Origin: JBIIJL01 sp044233795
GTDB taxonomy: Bacteria > Pseudomonadota > Gammaproteobacteria > Legionellales > Legionellaceae
Assembly (NCBI GenBank): GCA_044233795.1
Contig: JBIIJL010000056.1
Location: forward strand, 1-14,710
Length of the DNA stretch: 14,710 nucleotides
Reading direction: 5' to 3'
Below, in pieces: positions 8,673 through 14,710 of the stretch (the first letter of the stretch is position 1; each line of letters starts with the position of its first letter). The translations under genes were made by a program, and so were the position numbers. The notes beneath the pieces were generated by a model. That model was not told the origin of the DNA. It was given only the letters and a program-made list of their open reading frames with translations, and did not search any database.

Positions 8673-8787
8673 GGCTCTTTGCAAAGTAATTTTAGGGACG
8701 TTACCTTAGAAAGCTTGTTCATACCCGAGTTCCTTAAAATAGACCCATCTGATATGCTGGTATTTTTTATAAATATGTGAGGTATCC

Positions 8788-9294
8788 ATGAACATATCTA
8801 TGTACAACGCATCTGTGCCAGTTTTCAAACAACTTCTCGAAGCCTTGGGCGTTATCTTAATTAAATCTACGAGCACGATAAGCAAGGAGGTGAATCCAGA
8901 AACCTTATTGCATGCAAGCTTATTCCCAGATATGTTTGATTTTACGCGGCAAGTTCAAATTGCAACTGATTTTGCTAAGGGAGTAACAGCGCGTTTAGCC
9001 AATCAAGAAGTTCCTATTTATGAAGACAATGAAACAAGATTTGAGGAGTTACAAGCTCGGATTGCTAAGACAGTTGAATTTATCTCGAGTTTTACACCTG
9101 AGGAAATTAATGGCAGCGAAGGTTTAGAGATTGTATTACGGCCTGGAACACCAAAAGAGAAAAAACTAAACGGACAATCGTACCTTTTACACTATGGATT
9201 GCCCCAGTTTTTCTTTCATGTCACAACAGCTTACGGTATTTTGAGAAATCATGGCGTTGACATTGGAAAAAAGGATTATATGGGCAATTTCTAG
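8788..9294 (+). CDS. DUF1993 family protein (DinB-like helical fold)
   Basis: A 168-residue soluble protein that matches the DUF1993 family (PF09351) along its whole length. Family-typical stretches are LFPDMFDFTRQVQIATDFAKG at about 46-66, ARLANQEVPIYEDNETRFEELQ at about 68-89, ARIAKTVEFI near 91-100, and the C-terminal FFFHVTTAYGILRNHGVDIGKKDYMGNF. The family is predicted to be a four-helix bundle related to DinB/YfiT proteins; its biochemical role is not established. The ATG at 8788 has GAGG at 8779-8782. It is divergent from the pentose-phosphate operon with about 150 bases between them. Only a weak TTGTTC (8715-8720) / AATAGA (8738-8743) pair at 17-base spacing is visible as a promoter candidate. 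No clear functional tie to its neighbours. Confidence 0.88.
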   Translation: MNISMYNASVPVFKQLLEALGVILIKSTSTISKEVNPETLLHASLFPDMFDFTRQVQIATDFAKGVTARLANQEVPIYEDNETRFEELQARIAKTVEFISSFTPEEINGSEGLEIVLRPGTPKEKKLNGQSYLLHYGLPQFFFHVTTAYGILRNHGVDIGKKDYMGNF

Positions 9295-9336
9295 GGATAA
9301 TAGAGTTCGTTACAGTACCCTAAGAATCAACATTTT

Positions 9337-9354
9337 TCCCAAGATATCTTGGGA
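9337..9354. repeat. Perfect 18-bp palindrome between convergent genes
   Basis: TCCCAAGATATCTTGGGA reads the same on both strands. It lies 42 bases after the DUF1993 stop and 82 bases before the 3' end of the GtrA-like gene. As RNA it could fold, but the T run (9333-9337) precedes the stem on the plus strand, and the matching A run follows it on the minus strand, so it is not a standard intrinsic terminator in either direction. It could be a binding site for a dimeric protein or an atypical shared terminator. Confidence 0.6.
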
Positions 9355-9436
9355 TGTTCACAACTCGCCCTTAGAGTTCAACAATCCTAGCCTCGTCAAT
9401 CTTTCCTGACGATTAAGTATGGTGAATCTGTCTTGT

Positions 9437-9874
9437 TCATTGTCTTGAAAATATGATGCGATTTAAAAGAAAAGTTAGAGGCACTAATAAAATAGCGACC
9501 CATAGTGGAGCAAAGGCTATGGAAAATCCAAATCGTACGATAAATTCTAATGCAGCCGCACCTATCAAATATTGCAACAAATAGATGAGAGGAAATGCTA
9601 AAAACGTATCTATGGAGATAGGCCTTTTAAAGACAATAATATTCATAAAATAAAGAGCAATAACAGACATGGCGTAGGATATTAAATAGGCATATTGATA
9701 GTAAATATAATCATTTAAGAGCACGTATAGTCCAAACATGAGCACCGTACTTAGTGAGCCTGATAGTGCAAAACCGAATAGTTGATGTCTTACAAGGGGC
9801 GTTATTAATTTCATTTTATCACCAAAATTAGCCGATTTTGTTTCTTCAATAATCCATCCGAGCAGTTCATTCAT
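9437..9874 (-). CDS. GtrA-like four-helix inner-membrane protein
   Basis: A 145-residue integral membrane protein of the GtrA type (PF04138). Some family members are thought to move lipid-linked sugars across the inner membrane in O-antigen or cell-surface glycosylation. Four hydrophobic segments are visible, at about 31-53, 60-82, 90-114 and 118-142. The family pattern includes FALSGSLSTVLMFGLYVLL in helix 1, a small-residue-rich second helix ending FMNIIVFKR, and PLTFLLNRIIF at the C-terminal end. The ATG at 9874 has no good Shine-Dalgarno sequence. An internal ATG (residue 21, near 9814) follows GGTGAT and would put only about 10 residues before helix 1, as is usual in the family, so the true protein may be about 125 residues. 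It stands alone: no glycosyltransferase is adjacent, so its substrate cannot be guessed. It converges with the DUF1993 gene. Confidence 0.85.
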   Translation of the reverse strand: MNELLGWIIEETKSANFGDKMKLITPLVRHQLFGFALSGSLSTVLMFGLYVLLNDYIYYQYAYLISYAMSVIALYFMNIIVFKRPISIDTFLAFPLIYLLQYLIGAAALEFIVRFGFSIAFAPLWVAILLVPLTFLLNRIIFSRQ

Positions 9875-9924
9875 AGATGAGGTGAACGCAAAAAGTGCAG
9901 GACTTATGCTGATGGTATTCTTTT

Positions 9925-9930
9925 AGTATA
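9925..9930 (-). promoter_or_regulatory. Possible -10 of the GtrA-like gene
   Basis: The minus strand reads TATACT at this place, 50 bases before the longer GtrA start. No convincing -35 lies 16-18 bases upstream. It is offered as the best candidate in the 206-base divergent region 9875-10080, nothing stronger. Confidence 0.25.
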
Positions 9931-10053
9931 GATGGTTGCAAAAAGAAGCGCTTTAATAGTGATTGTATGCGCCTAAGTATTTTTCTTACAAAATCAATCT
10001 GTCCTAGAGCAAGGTGCACTTGCCTAACAGAGAGCTAAAGATTGTCTATACTG

Positions 10054-10059
10054 TATAAT
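10054..10059 (+). promoter_or_regulatory. Consensus -10 (TATAAT) before the orphan gene at 10081
   Basis: A perfect TATAAT, preceded by an overlapping TATACT at 10047-10052. Transcription would start near 10066, leaving a short leader that holds AGGTG at 10071-10075 and then the ATG at 10081. No good -35 is evident. Its position argues against the alternative TTG start at 10042, because that codon would lie upstream of the transcript. Confidence 0.45.
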
Positions 10060-10080
10060 ATATGGTCGTTAGGTGTTGGC

Positions 10081-11673
10081 ATGTTTGTCGATGACTTGAT
10101 TAAAGCATTTCTGGAACATGAATCAGTTAAGCCCAAGCTCAAAAAATTAGAGCAACATATTGTTAAAAAAATGGAACAAGCCAATCAAACAGTCCATATT
10201 CAAGATTTAGTCATACGCCCATCTTTTGATCGACGATTTGGAGAATCAGGTCGTCATACTAATACCTATACACAATCTGCTGAAGAACGTCTTCGAGCAC
10301 ATATAGCCATGTTATTTCGCCTCGTCAACGAACACCATCGAGCATATAACTGTGAGAAAGAAGCCGAAGATAAGTATCACCTGAAGGAGGGTATGGAAAA
10401 TTGTGTGACAAGGCTCTCTATGCCTGAGTTTTCGCTATACACTCAAACAGAGCTTACCCTGGAGCAGTTTTATGACCTAAATCGTGATGTTTTCGAAATG
10501 GCCGTGACGCTTGAACCCAATGTCCACGTGTTGCTCAGTTCATTTGCAGTCAAAGACGATTTGGGAAAATTGCAGAATTTCTCCCTATTTGTCGAGGGAG
10601 GAACGCCCCCCACAATTCATCCTTTTGCTAAAACAACAGCATCAATGATTGATGTGGATTACCACAAACCAGCAGGTATCTTTTCTCAGCAAGATCTAGG
10701 CATGAAACCCACCTTTCAAGCGGATTTCGTCGCCTCAACTCAGGATACAATCATCACCACAGGAAGTGTATTTGAAGTGAGCACAGCAGGTGGGGCAAGC
10801 TACACACAAGCCATTGATGTTTGCCTAGATCATGCCTTTGAGCACAGTAAAGAACTTTTGTTGCGTCGAATCCTAGGCGATGTCAATCCTAATGAACTAT
10901 TGCCCGAACAAGTTGAACAATGCATTACTTCAAATTATATTAACTTATTTGATACCGCTATTGTCGCAAGTACGGTACTTCATGCAGATCCTCATTACGC
11001 AACGCTGGGAGACTTCCAAGAACATCCCTTAAGGCCAGAGATAATGGCGCGGGCTTTACCCCCAGATTATGCGCACTGTTCCATAACGCCGTCAGCCACA
11101 GGATATCTACTCAGTAATCCAGCTTTTGGTTCTGATTGCAAGATTGATGTCCTAGCAAAGCGGCCTGCTGCGCATTACAAACCTATAATAGCCGCAGCAG
11201 TTAGGGCACACAATCACCGTGCTTGTCAGCATCTCTCGTATTCAGCAAAACAATCACATGTTGAAGGAAGCGATATTATTCACAGGTTGAATGAGGGCCA
11301 ATCTCTCTCCAAGGCGATTGATACGCTTGAGCAACACTTACTAGAAAAATGTCGACCAGGATTTTGGCAAAAACTATTTCATACTGAAGAATATCAACAA
11401 AAATTAGCCGCTATTATTATCATTCACACAAGTTTTTCAATGATCAAAGGTGCGATAAAAACACAGGGCGAAGCCGCTATTTTCATGATTCGCCCTTGGA
11501 AAAATGATCTATGTCTAAGATTAAATTTCTCAAGCCCAACAACAATTCCCTCCTCTTTAGCCACAGGACTTGTCCAAGATGTTAAGGAAGCTATTGACGA
11601 GGGATTACAAAAACAAACAGGAATTGAATTTGAAGAGCCAGTTACATCAAAGAGAAGCCCATCGAAGAGATGA
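10081..11673 (+). CDS. Large orphan protein, candidate secreted effector
   Basis: I do not recognise this 530-residue protein. It has no signal peptide and no clear membrane segment, so it is probably cytoplasmic or exported without an N-terminal signal. The N-terminus is helical and charged (KPKLKKLEQHIVKKMEQ near 15-32). The middle looks mixed alpha/beta, with a Gly/Thr-rich stretch around TTGSVFEVSTAGGASYTQA at about 225-245. A helical Lys/Leu-rich region with RPGFWQKLFHTEEYQQKL follows near 420-440. The C-terminus is EFEEPVTSKRSPSKR, an acidic cluster 12-15 residues from the end followed by a polar basic tail, resembling the E-block export signal of Dot/Icm effectors; this is inference. 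A longer frame begins at a TTG (10042), but AGGTG at 10071-10075 supports the ATG at 10081. It is preceded by its own promoter-like TATAAT, so it is probably monocistronic. Confidence 0.75.
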   Translation: MFVDDLIKAFLEHESVKPKLKKLEQHIVKKMEQANQTVHIQDLVIRPSFDRRFGESGRHTNTYTQSAEERLRAHIAMLFRLVNEHHRAYNCEKEAEDKYHLKEGMENCVTRLSMPEFSLYTQTELTLEQFYDLNRDVFEMAVTLEPNVHVLLSSFAVKDDLGKLQNFSLFVEGGTPPTIHPFAKTTASMIDVDYHKPAGIFSQQDLGMKPTFQADFVASTQDTIITTGSVFEVSTAGGASYTQAIDVCLDHAFEHSKELLLRRILGDVNPNELLPEQVEQCITSNYINLFDTAIVASTVLHADPHYATLGDFQEHPLRPEIMARALPPDYAHCSITPSATGYLLSNPAFGSDCKIDVLAKRPAAHYKPIIAAAVRAHNHRACQHLSYSAKQSHVEGSDIIHRLNEGQSLSKAIDTLEQHLLEKCRPGFWQKLFHTEEYQQKLAAIIIIHTSFSMIKGAIKTQGEAAIFMIRPWKNDLCLRLNFSSPTTIPSSLATGLVQDVKEAIDEGLQKQTGIEFEEPVTSKRSPSKR

Positions 11674-12043
11674 TCTTGCACCAGAGAAAAAATTATTTAG
11701 AAAGAGATGTTGTCATCAGTTTATAGCTCCAGCAGAATAGCTTTTTTACTCACGGAAAGCCCAATGAAATGGCGTAACGCTTAGTCGTTATTAACGTTGT
11801 GTATTTCAACAACGGTATCTTCTTGACTGGTTAGTGCAGGATGACGGCATCATACTACTCGAATGCCTAGTACGTGATGCCCATTTTATGATGCCATGTC
11901 CGTGGATGAATTGTAGCCAAACTGATGTAAATAGGGTTATTGATTTGCTGCTAGTTTTTTTTGATTTATTTGTGTTAACTGAGAGGTTGCAAGATTAGAC
12001 CACATGGTTATCAAATTTATTGCATTAAAAAAGGACACCTACT
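11674..12043. other. 370-bp gene-free stretch with small inverted repeats
   Basis: I found no reading frame with a start and a credible protein here on either strand, no tRNA, and no transposase remnant that I can recognise. It holds a short AGCT...AGCT element followed by six T (11725-11747), which could be a weak terminator for the gene upstream. There is a 6-bp stem CGTTGT/ACAACG with an 8-base loop (11795-11814). An 8-bp inverted repeat GGCATCAT/ATGATGCC (11846-11853 and 11888-11895) is extended by GAC/GTC outside. A T8 run lies near 11955. The last bases carry AAGGA (12031-12035), the ribosome-binding site of the next gene. No strong promoter was found; TTGCAA near 11986 followed by TATCAA is the best pair. 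Confidence 0.5.
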
Positions 12044-13495
12044 ATGTATAAATTCGCCTCAACTAAAACAAACGCTGATTCAAAAGGAGTGTCACGTTTA
12101 ATGCAAGAGGCCTTTTCTTCGCCTGTAACAATTGAAGATAGAAGGGAGCTTATAACGCAAATTCCTCCAGCAGATTACCATTCAATTCGCACCTCGGTCG
12201 GAGACTTTATGCAAAGTCTTCCTGTTGATTCATTGCTCGCCTTTGTTCCAGATGATCGGATATTTCGAAATGCAAGTGTATTTATGGTGATGAATGCATA
12301 TGATCTTCTCCGTGATAGGGTACTGAGAGCAGAAATGCTGGAGGCTATCAATGATGTTGCAATGAAATTTCATCCTTTAAAAGTAAGCATGCCCACATCG
12401 TATTTCAAGGTACTTGAATCTGAAGTAGGACGTCACTTCGATTTGTATAAACGTAGTTTGCCACCAGCACTGAGCGCAGCCTTACCTAAAGTATTTCAAG
12501 CAACAGAAAGTGAGCTTTATTTAGCAAAACAGGGTAACCAGGAAATAGTTACGCTATTTAAACAACGGGTTATCAAAACCTTAGGACTTCTCCCCGAGGC
12601 GCGAGGAGCATTAATTGCACGAGCGACAACTAACTTGGCCTTTGCAGTAGCTTTTGCCTTACCTAGTATTTTAAACAGCGAAGAGCCTGTAAAAGAATTA
12701 GAGCATTGGAGTGTTCTAATAGCGGGGGGATTTATTGGAGGAAAAGCCGCAGCCATCACCTCGGCCGCGCCCTGTGGCTTCACTGGCGCAGGTACTCCGG
12801 TTTGTGTGGCTGCGGTTACATTCGCTGGTGGTTTTTTTGGAATGGCTGGGGCTGAAACGGTTTGGCAATCCACGCTTGTAGAGAAATCAGCGGAAGGTCC
12901 GCGAGCTATTATTGATGAGCAATGGTTATCTGATCCGGCAGTAGATGCTGAATTACAAGTTTATGTTACCAGTCAGCGTGCTTATCGTTTACAAAGCACT
13001 CTTAGTGAATTGGCCATCTTTCGCAAGGCGGTAATCTCGCCAGAAAGCTTGCGGGTTCCTCGACTTGTGGCTCAAGGTTTCTCTATGGACACAGCGCCAA
13101 TATGTTACAAATTTGAACAGACTGCAGGGGAAGTATCTCGAGCACGTCCAACCTCTCGCTCCTTTTTTCAAGAGGGAAGCAGTTTGGTTTCCGTTTCACC
13201 AACCCCTCTTTTCCCCACGTGTGCGGCTTTTCTTGCTCAGCAAGCTACGGAAAGAATCAGTCAAGTTTGTGCGCCTCCAGGAATAGATGCCTCTATTCCG
13301 CATACATGGCAACCTGCTCGCCATTACGTTGGCGATGCTTTCATAAAGGCTGTTCAACCAGCAAGGGCGCCGACTCTATCAAAGCAAAGTGCTCTGCAAG
13401 CATCCTCCATGTTTACTCCCAGTATCACACAAATGCATCAAACAGCTGCTGATTTTCAGAAGCTTACACAAGCTTTGCAGACAAAATTTAGTTAG
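12044..13495 (+). CDS. Orphan protein with glycine-rich hydrophobic block
   Basis: I do not recognise this 483-residue protein. Residues 1-190 are mostly helical and soluble in character. A hydrophobic region follows, with segments at about 197-210 (LAFAVAFALPSIL), 222-242 (SVLIAGGFIGGKAAAITSAA) and 251-272 (TPVCVAAVTFAGGFFGMAGAE). The last two are rich in Gly and Ala at helix-packing spacing and flank two Cys (244 and 254). Such glycine-zipper blocks occur in membrane-inserting toxins and in secreted effectors that enter membranes; this is only an analogy. The rest (about 280-483) is polar and rich in Ser, Ala, Pro and Gln, with no repeats that I can see. There is no N-terminal signal peptide. 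The ATG has AAGGA at 12031-12035. The gene is isolated: 370 bp without a gene before it and a hairpin after it. Confidence 0.75.
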   Translation: MYKFASTKTNADSKGVSRLMQEAFSSPVTIEDRRELITQIPPADYHSIRTSVGDFMQSLPVDSLLAFVPDDRIFRNASVFMVMNAYDLLRDRVLRAEMLEAINDVAMKFHPLKVSMPTSYFKVLESEVGRHFDLYKRSLPPALSAALPKVFQATESELYLAKQGNQEIVTLFKQRVIKTLGLLPEARGALIARATTNLAFAVAFALPSILNSEEPVKELEHWSVLIAGGFIGGKAAAITSAAPCGFTGAGTPVCVAAVTFAGGFFGMAGAETVWQSTLVEKSAEGPRAIIDEQWLSDPAVDAELQVYVTSQRAYRLQSTLSELAIFRKAVISPESLRVPRLVAQGFSMDTAPICYKFEQTAGEVSRARPTSRSFFQEGSSLVSVSPTPLFPTCAAFLAQQATERISQVCAPPGIDASIPHTWQPARHYVGDAFIKAVQPARAPTLSKQSALQASSMFTPSITQMHQTAADFQKLTQALQTKFS

Positions 13496-13507
13496 TCTTC
13501 ATGTAAT

Positions 13508-13539
13508 GTGTTGGATTGTTAGAAAATATAATCCAACAC
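13508..13539. terminator. Hairpin between convergent genes, probable terminator
   Basis: GTGTTGGATT (13508-13517) pairs perfectly with AATCCAACAC (13530-13539) around a 12-base AT-rich loop. On the plus strand it is followed by CTCTTATATTA, a moderate T-rich tail, so it would best end the transcript of the 12044-13495 gene. It lies 12 bases after that stop and 8 bases from the 3' end of the opposing gene, so it may also limit read-through from the other side. Confidence 0.6.
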
Positions 13540-13547
13540 CTCTTATA

Positions 13548-14687
13548 TTAAGATACGAAATCTAGATTTGCTGTTTCAGGGTCCGCTGCTTTTGCAGCAG
13601 GAGTAGTTAAATCACCGCCACGTGCTCCAAAAATAGGACTATCACTTCTTGCCATGAGTTGTGCCACTGATGAAGCTTCTACTGCTCCAAGTCCTATTAA
13701 ATGAGGGTGTAATTGGAGGAATGTGCGATAGTCTTCAGCCGCTCCATCTACAATTTGTGTAGCAACCTCGGGGGGCAAGTCTCTCACTCTCCTTGCAACA
13801 ACCCCTAGCAACGCCTCTAATTGTTTAACACGTAATTGTGAGGCTCTCAAGGTATCATGTCGCTCTGAACCCTCAGAAACGGGTACGACCGGGTTAGTCT
13901 CAACCGCTGTTGGCTCATATTCTTGAATAAATGTATCGACTGCCGCTGCAACAGTTTCGAGTGATTGATTAGCCGTTGTCGTTTTGAGATGCTCTAAAAT
14001 GGATGGTAATAGTTCTTGATACAGCGCGATAAGACCCCTTATTTTATTAAACAACTCACTACCAAGTTGTGTAGGGTTCGCTTGTAAATACAATAAAAAT
14101 TCGCTGCGCGATGTGGGTATATCTAGTTCATGAATTAAACGACTCAGATCACCCGATGATGAATATGCGTCAGGAAAAGCTAAAGCAAAGACGGCTTTTA
14201 ATTGTTTAAATAGCGCATCAAATTCGGTGATAGCTACGCCTAATGGTGAGTTTGTATCCGCGTCGAATAGATAATGAATGGAACGATTAAATTGCTCTCG
14301 TAGTTCTTGATAAATTTCTTCAAGAAGTTGGCCTGCTCGCGTATCAAGTAATTTTAAGTCAGGGATAGGCACAATATTAACATGCTCTTCAGGATTAAAG
14401 CATTCTATATAGCCTTTTCGTTGTTCCAGTATAGGTCTAACTATATTGTTATCAAAGTCGAACGTGGTTCGCTTATGTTTAAAACTGCCCTTTGATACAC
14501 CTACCGTTTCCGATTTTCCAGTTGGTGTGCAACCACCAACCCAAAACAACCATTCTGATTCATTTGGTTTGTACATTGGCATTTGGTACGGTAAGTTAAC
14601 TTCATAGCAAATTTTATCCCCGGTCCATACTTGCAAATGGAACTCACAATTGTCTCTTGTGAAATAACGAAACGTTAATGCAATCAC
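13548..14687 (-). CDS. Orphan protein, N-terminus uncertain at window edge
   Basis: I do not recognise this protein of at least 379 residues. The N-terminal ~75 residues look beta-rich and aromatic (LTFRYFTRDN, LQVWTGDKICYEVNLPY, EWLFWVGG), like a small globular domain. The remainder is predicted helical: EEIYQELREQF near 123-133, FKQLKAVFALAF near 159-170, then SELFNKIRGLIALYQELLPSILEHLKTT near 208-235. A polar, Val/Pro/Glu-rich linker follows near 255-275. A helical tail (LRASQLRVKQLEALLGVVARRVRD) ends in a Gly/Ala/Pro-rich C-terminus. No signal peptide or membrane segment is seen. The given start is a GTG at 14687 with GAG 6 bases upstream, which is weak support. The frame stays open for seven more codons to the right edge, so the gene may begin outside the window. 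It converges with the preceding orphan gene across the hairpin at 13508-13539. Confidence 0.7.
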   Translation of the reverse strand: MIALTFRYFTRDNCEFHLQVWTGDKICYEVNLPYQMPMYKPNESEWLFWVGGCTPTGKSETVGVSKGSFKHKRTTFDFDNNIVRPILEQRKGYIECFNPEEHVNIVPIPDLKLLDTRAGQLLEEIYQELREQFNRSIHYLFDADTNSPLGVAITEFDALFKQLKAVFALAFPDAYSSSGDLSRLIHELDIPTSRSEFLLYLQANPTQLGSELFNKIRGLIALYQELLPSILEHLKTTTANQSLETVAAAVDTFIQEYEPTAVETNPVVPVSEGSERHDTLRASQLRVKQLEALLGVVARRVRDLPPEVATQIVDGAAEDYRTFLQLHPHLIGLGAVEASSVAQLMARSDSPIFGARGGDLTTPAAKAADPETANLDFVS

Positions 14688-14710
14688 ATTGAACTCTATA
14701 GCATCTTGAA

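Noticed and set aside
8715..8743. TTGTTC-17-AATAGA as promoter of the DUF1993 gene
   Set aside because: The -10 matches the consensus at only three of six positions; mentioned in the gene entry but too weak for its own feature.
11725..11747. AGCT...AGCT followed by six T as a terminator of the 10081-11673 gene
   Set aside because: Only four base pairs in the stem; kept as a remark in the gene-free stretch and not as a feature.
11674..12043. Possible insertion-sequence or pseudogene remnant
   Set aside because: Partial translation of both strands gave only short frames broken by stops and nothing resembling a transposase; no terminal repeat pair with target duplication was found.
1..14710. 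CRISPR arrays, tRNA or rRNA genes, prophage or integrase genes
   Set aside because: No regular spaced repeats, no cloverleaf or rRNA-like stretch and no recombinase or phage protein was recognised on either strand.

Overview
The window looks like chromosomal DNA of a moderately AT-rich gammaproteobacterium. The metabolic genes are ordinary proteobacterial types. The right-hand third carries large proteins without recognisable families, one of them with a C-terminal acidic patch like those of type IV (Dot/Icm) effectors. This makes a host-associated member of the Legionellales (Legionella, Coxiella or Berkiella relatives) my best guess, but no marker gene here proves it. GC content was judged by eye, not computed.

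Left part (1-8.7 kb, all minus strand): a compact pentose-phosphate operon. In transcription order it holds a GmhB-like HAD phosphatase, transketolase (tkt), a transaldolase::phosphoglucose isomerase fusion (tal::pgi), a short-type 6-phosphogluconate dehydrogenase (gnd), glucose-6-phosphate dehydrogenase (zwf) and 6-phosphogluconolactonase (pgl, cut by the left edge). Most junctions overlap or nearly touch; the exception is a 95-base gap between tkt and tal::pgi. Together the products interconvert fructose-6-P and glucose-6-P, oxidise glucose-6-P to ribulose-5-P, and run the transaldolase and transketolase steps of the non-oxidative branch. Ribose-5-P isomerase and ribulose-5-P epimerase are not in the window. 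A likely promoter with an extended -10 (TGCTATACT, minus strand, 8664-8672) precedes the HAD gene.

Middle (8.7-9.9 kb): a plus-strand DUF1993 gene and a convergent minus-strand GtrA-like four-helix membrane protein gene. A perfect 18-bp palindrome lies between them.

Right part (9.9-14.7 kb): three large genes that I cannot assign to a family, at 10081-11673 (+), 12044-13495 (+) and 13548-14687 (-). The second has a glycine-rich hydrophobic block. The last two converge on a hairpin. A 370-bp gene-free stretch separates the first two. This part has the spacing and orphan content of an accessory or effector region and is the most likely place for something undescribed. Several gene starts were moved inward from the longest reading frame because a clear Shine-Dalgarno sequence supports the internal ATG (zwf, tal::pgi, the HAD gene, and the orphan at 10081).
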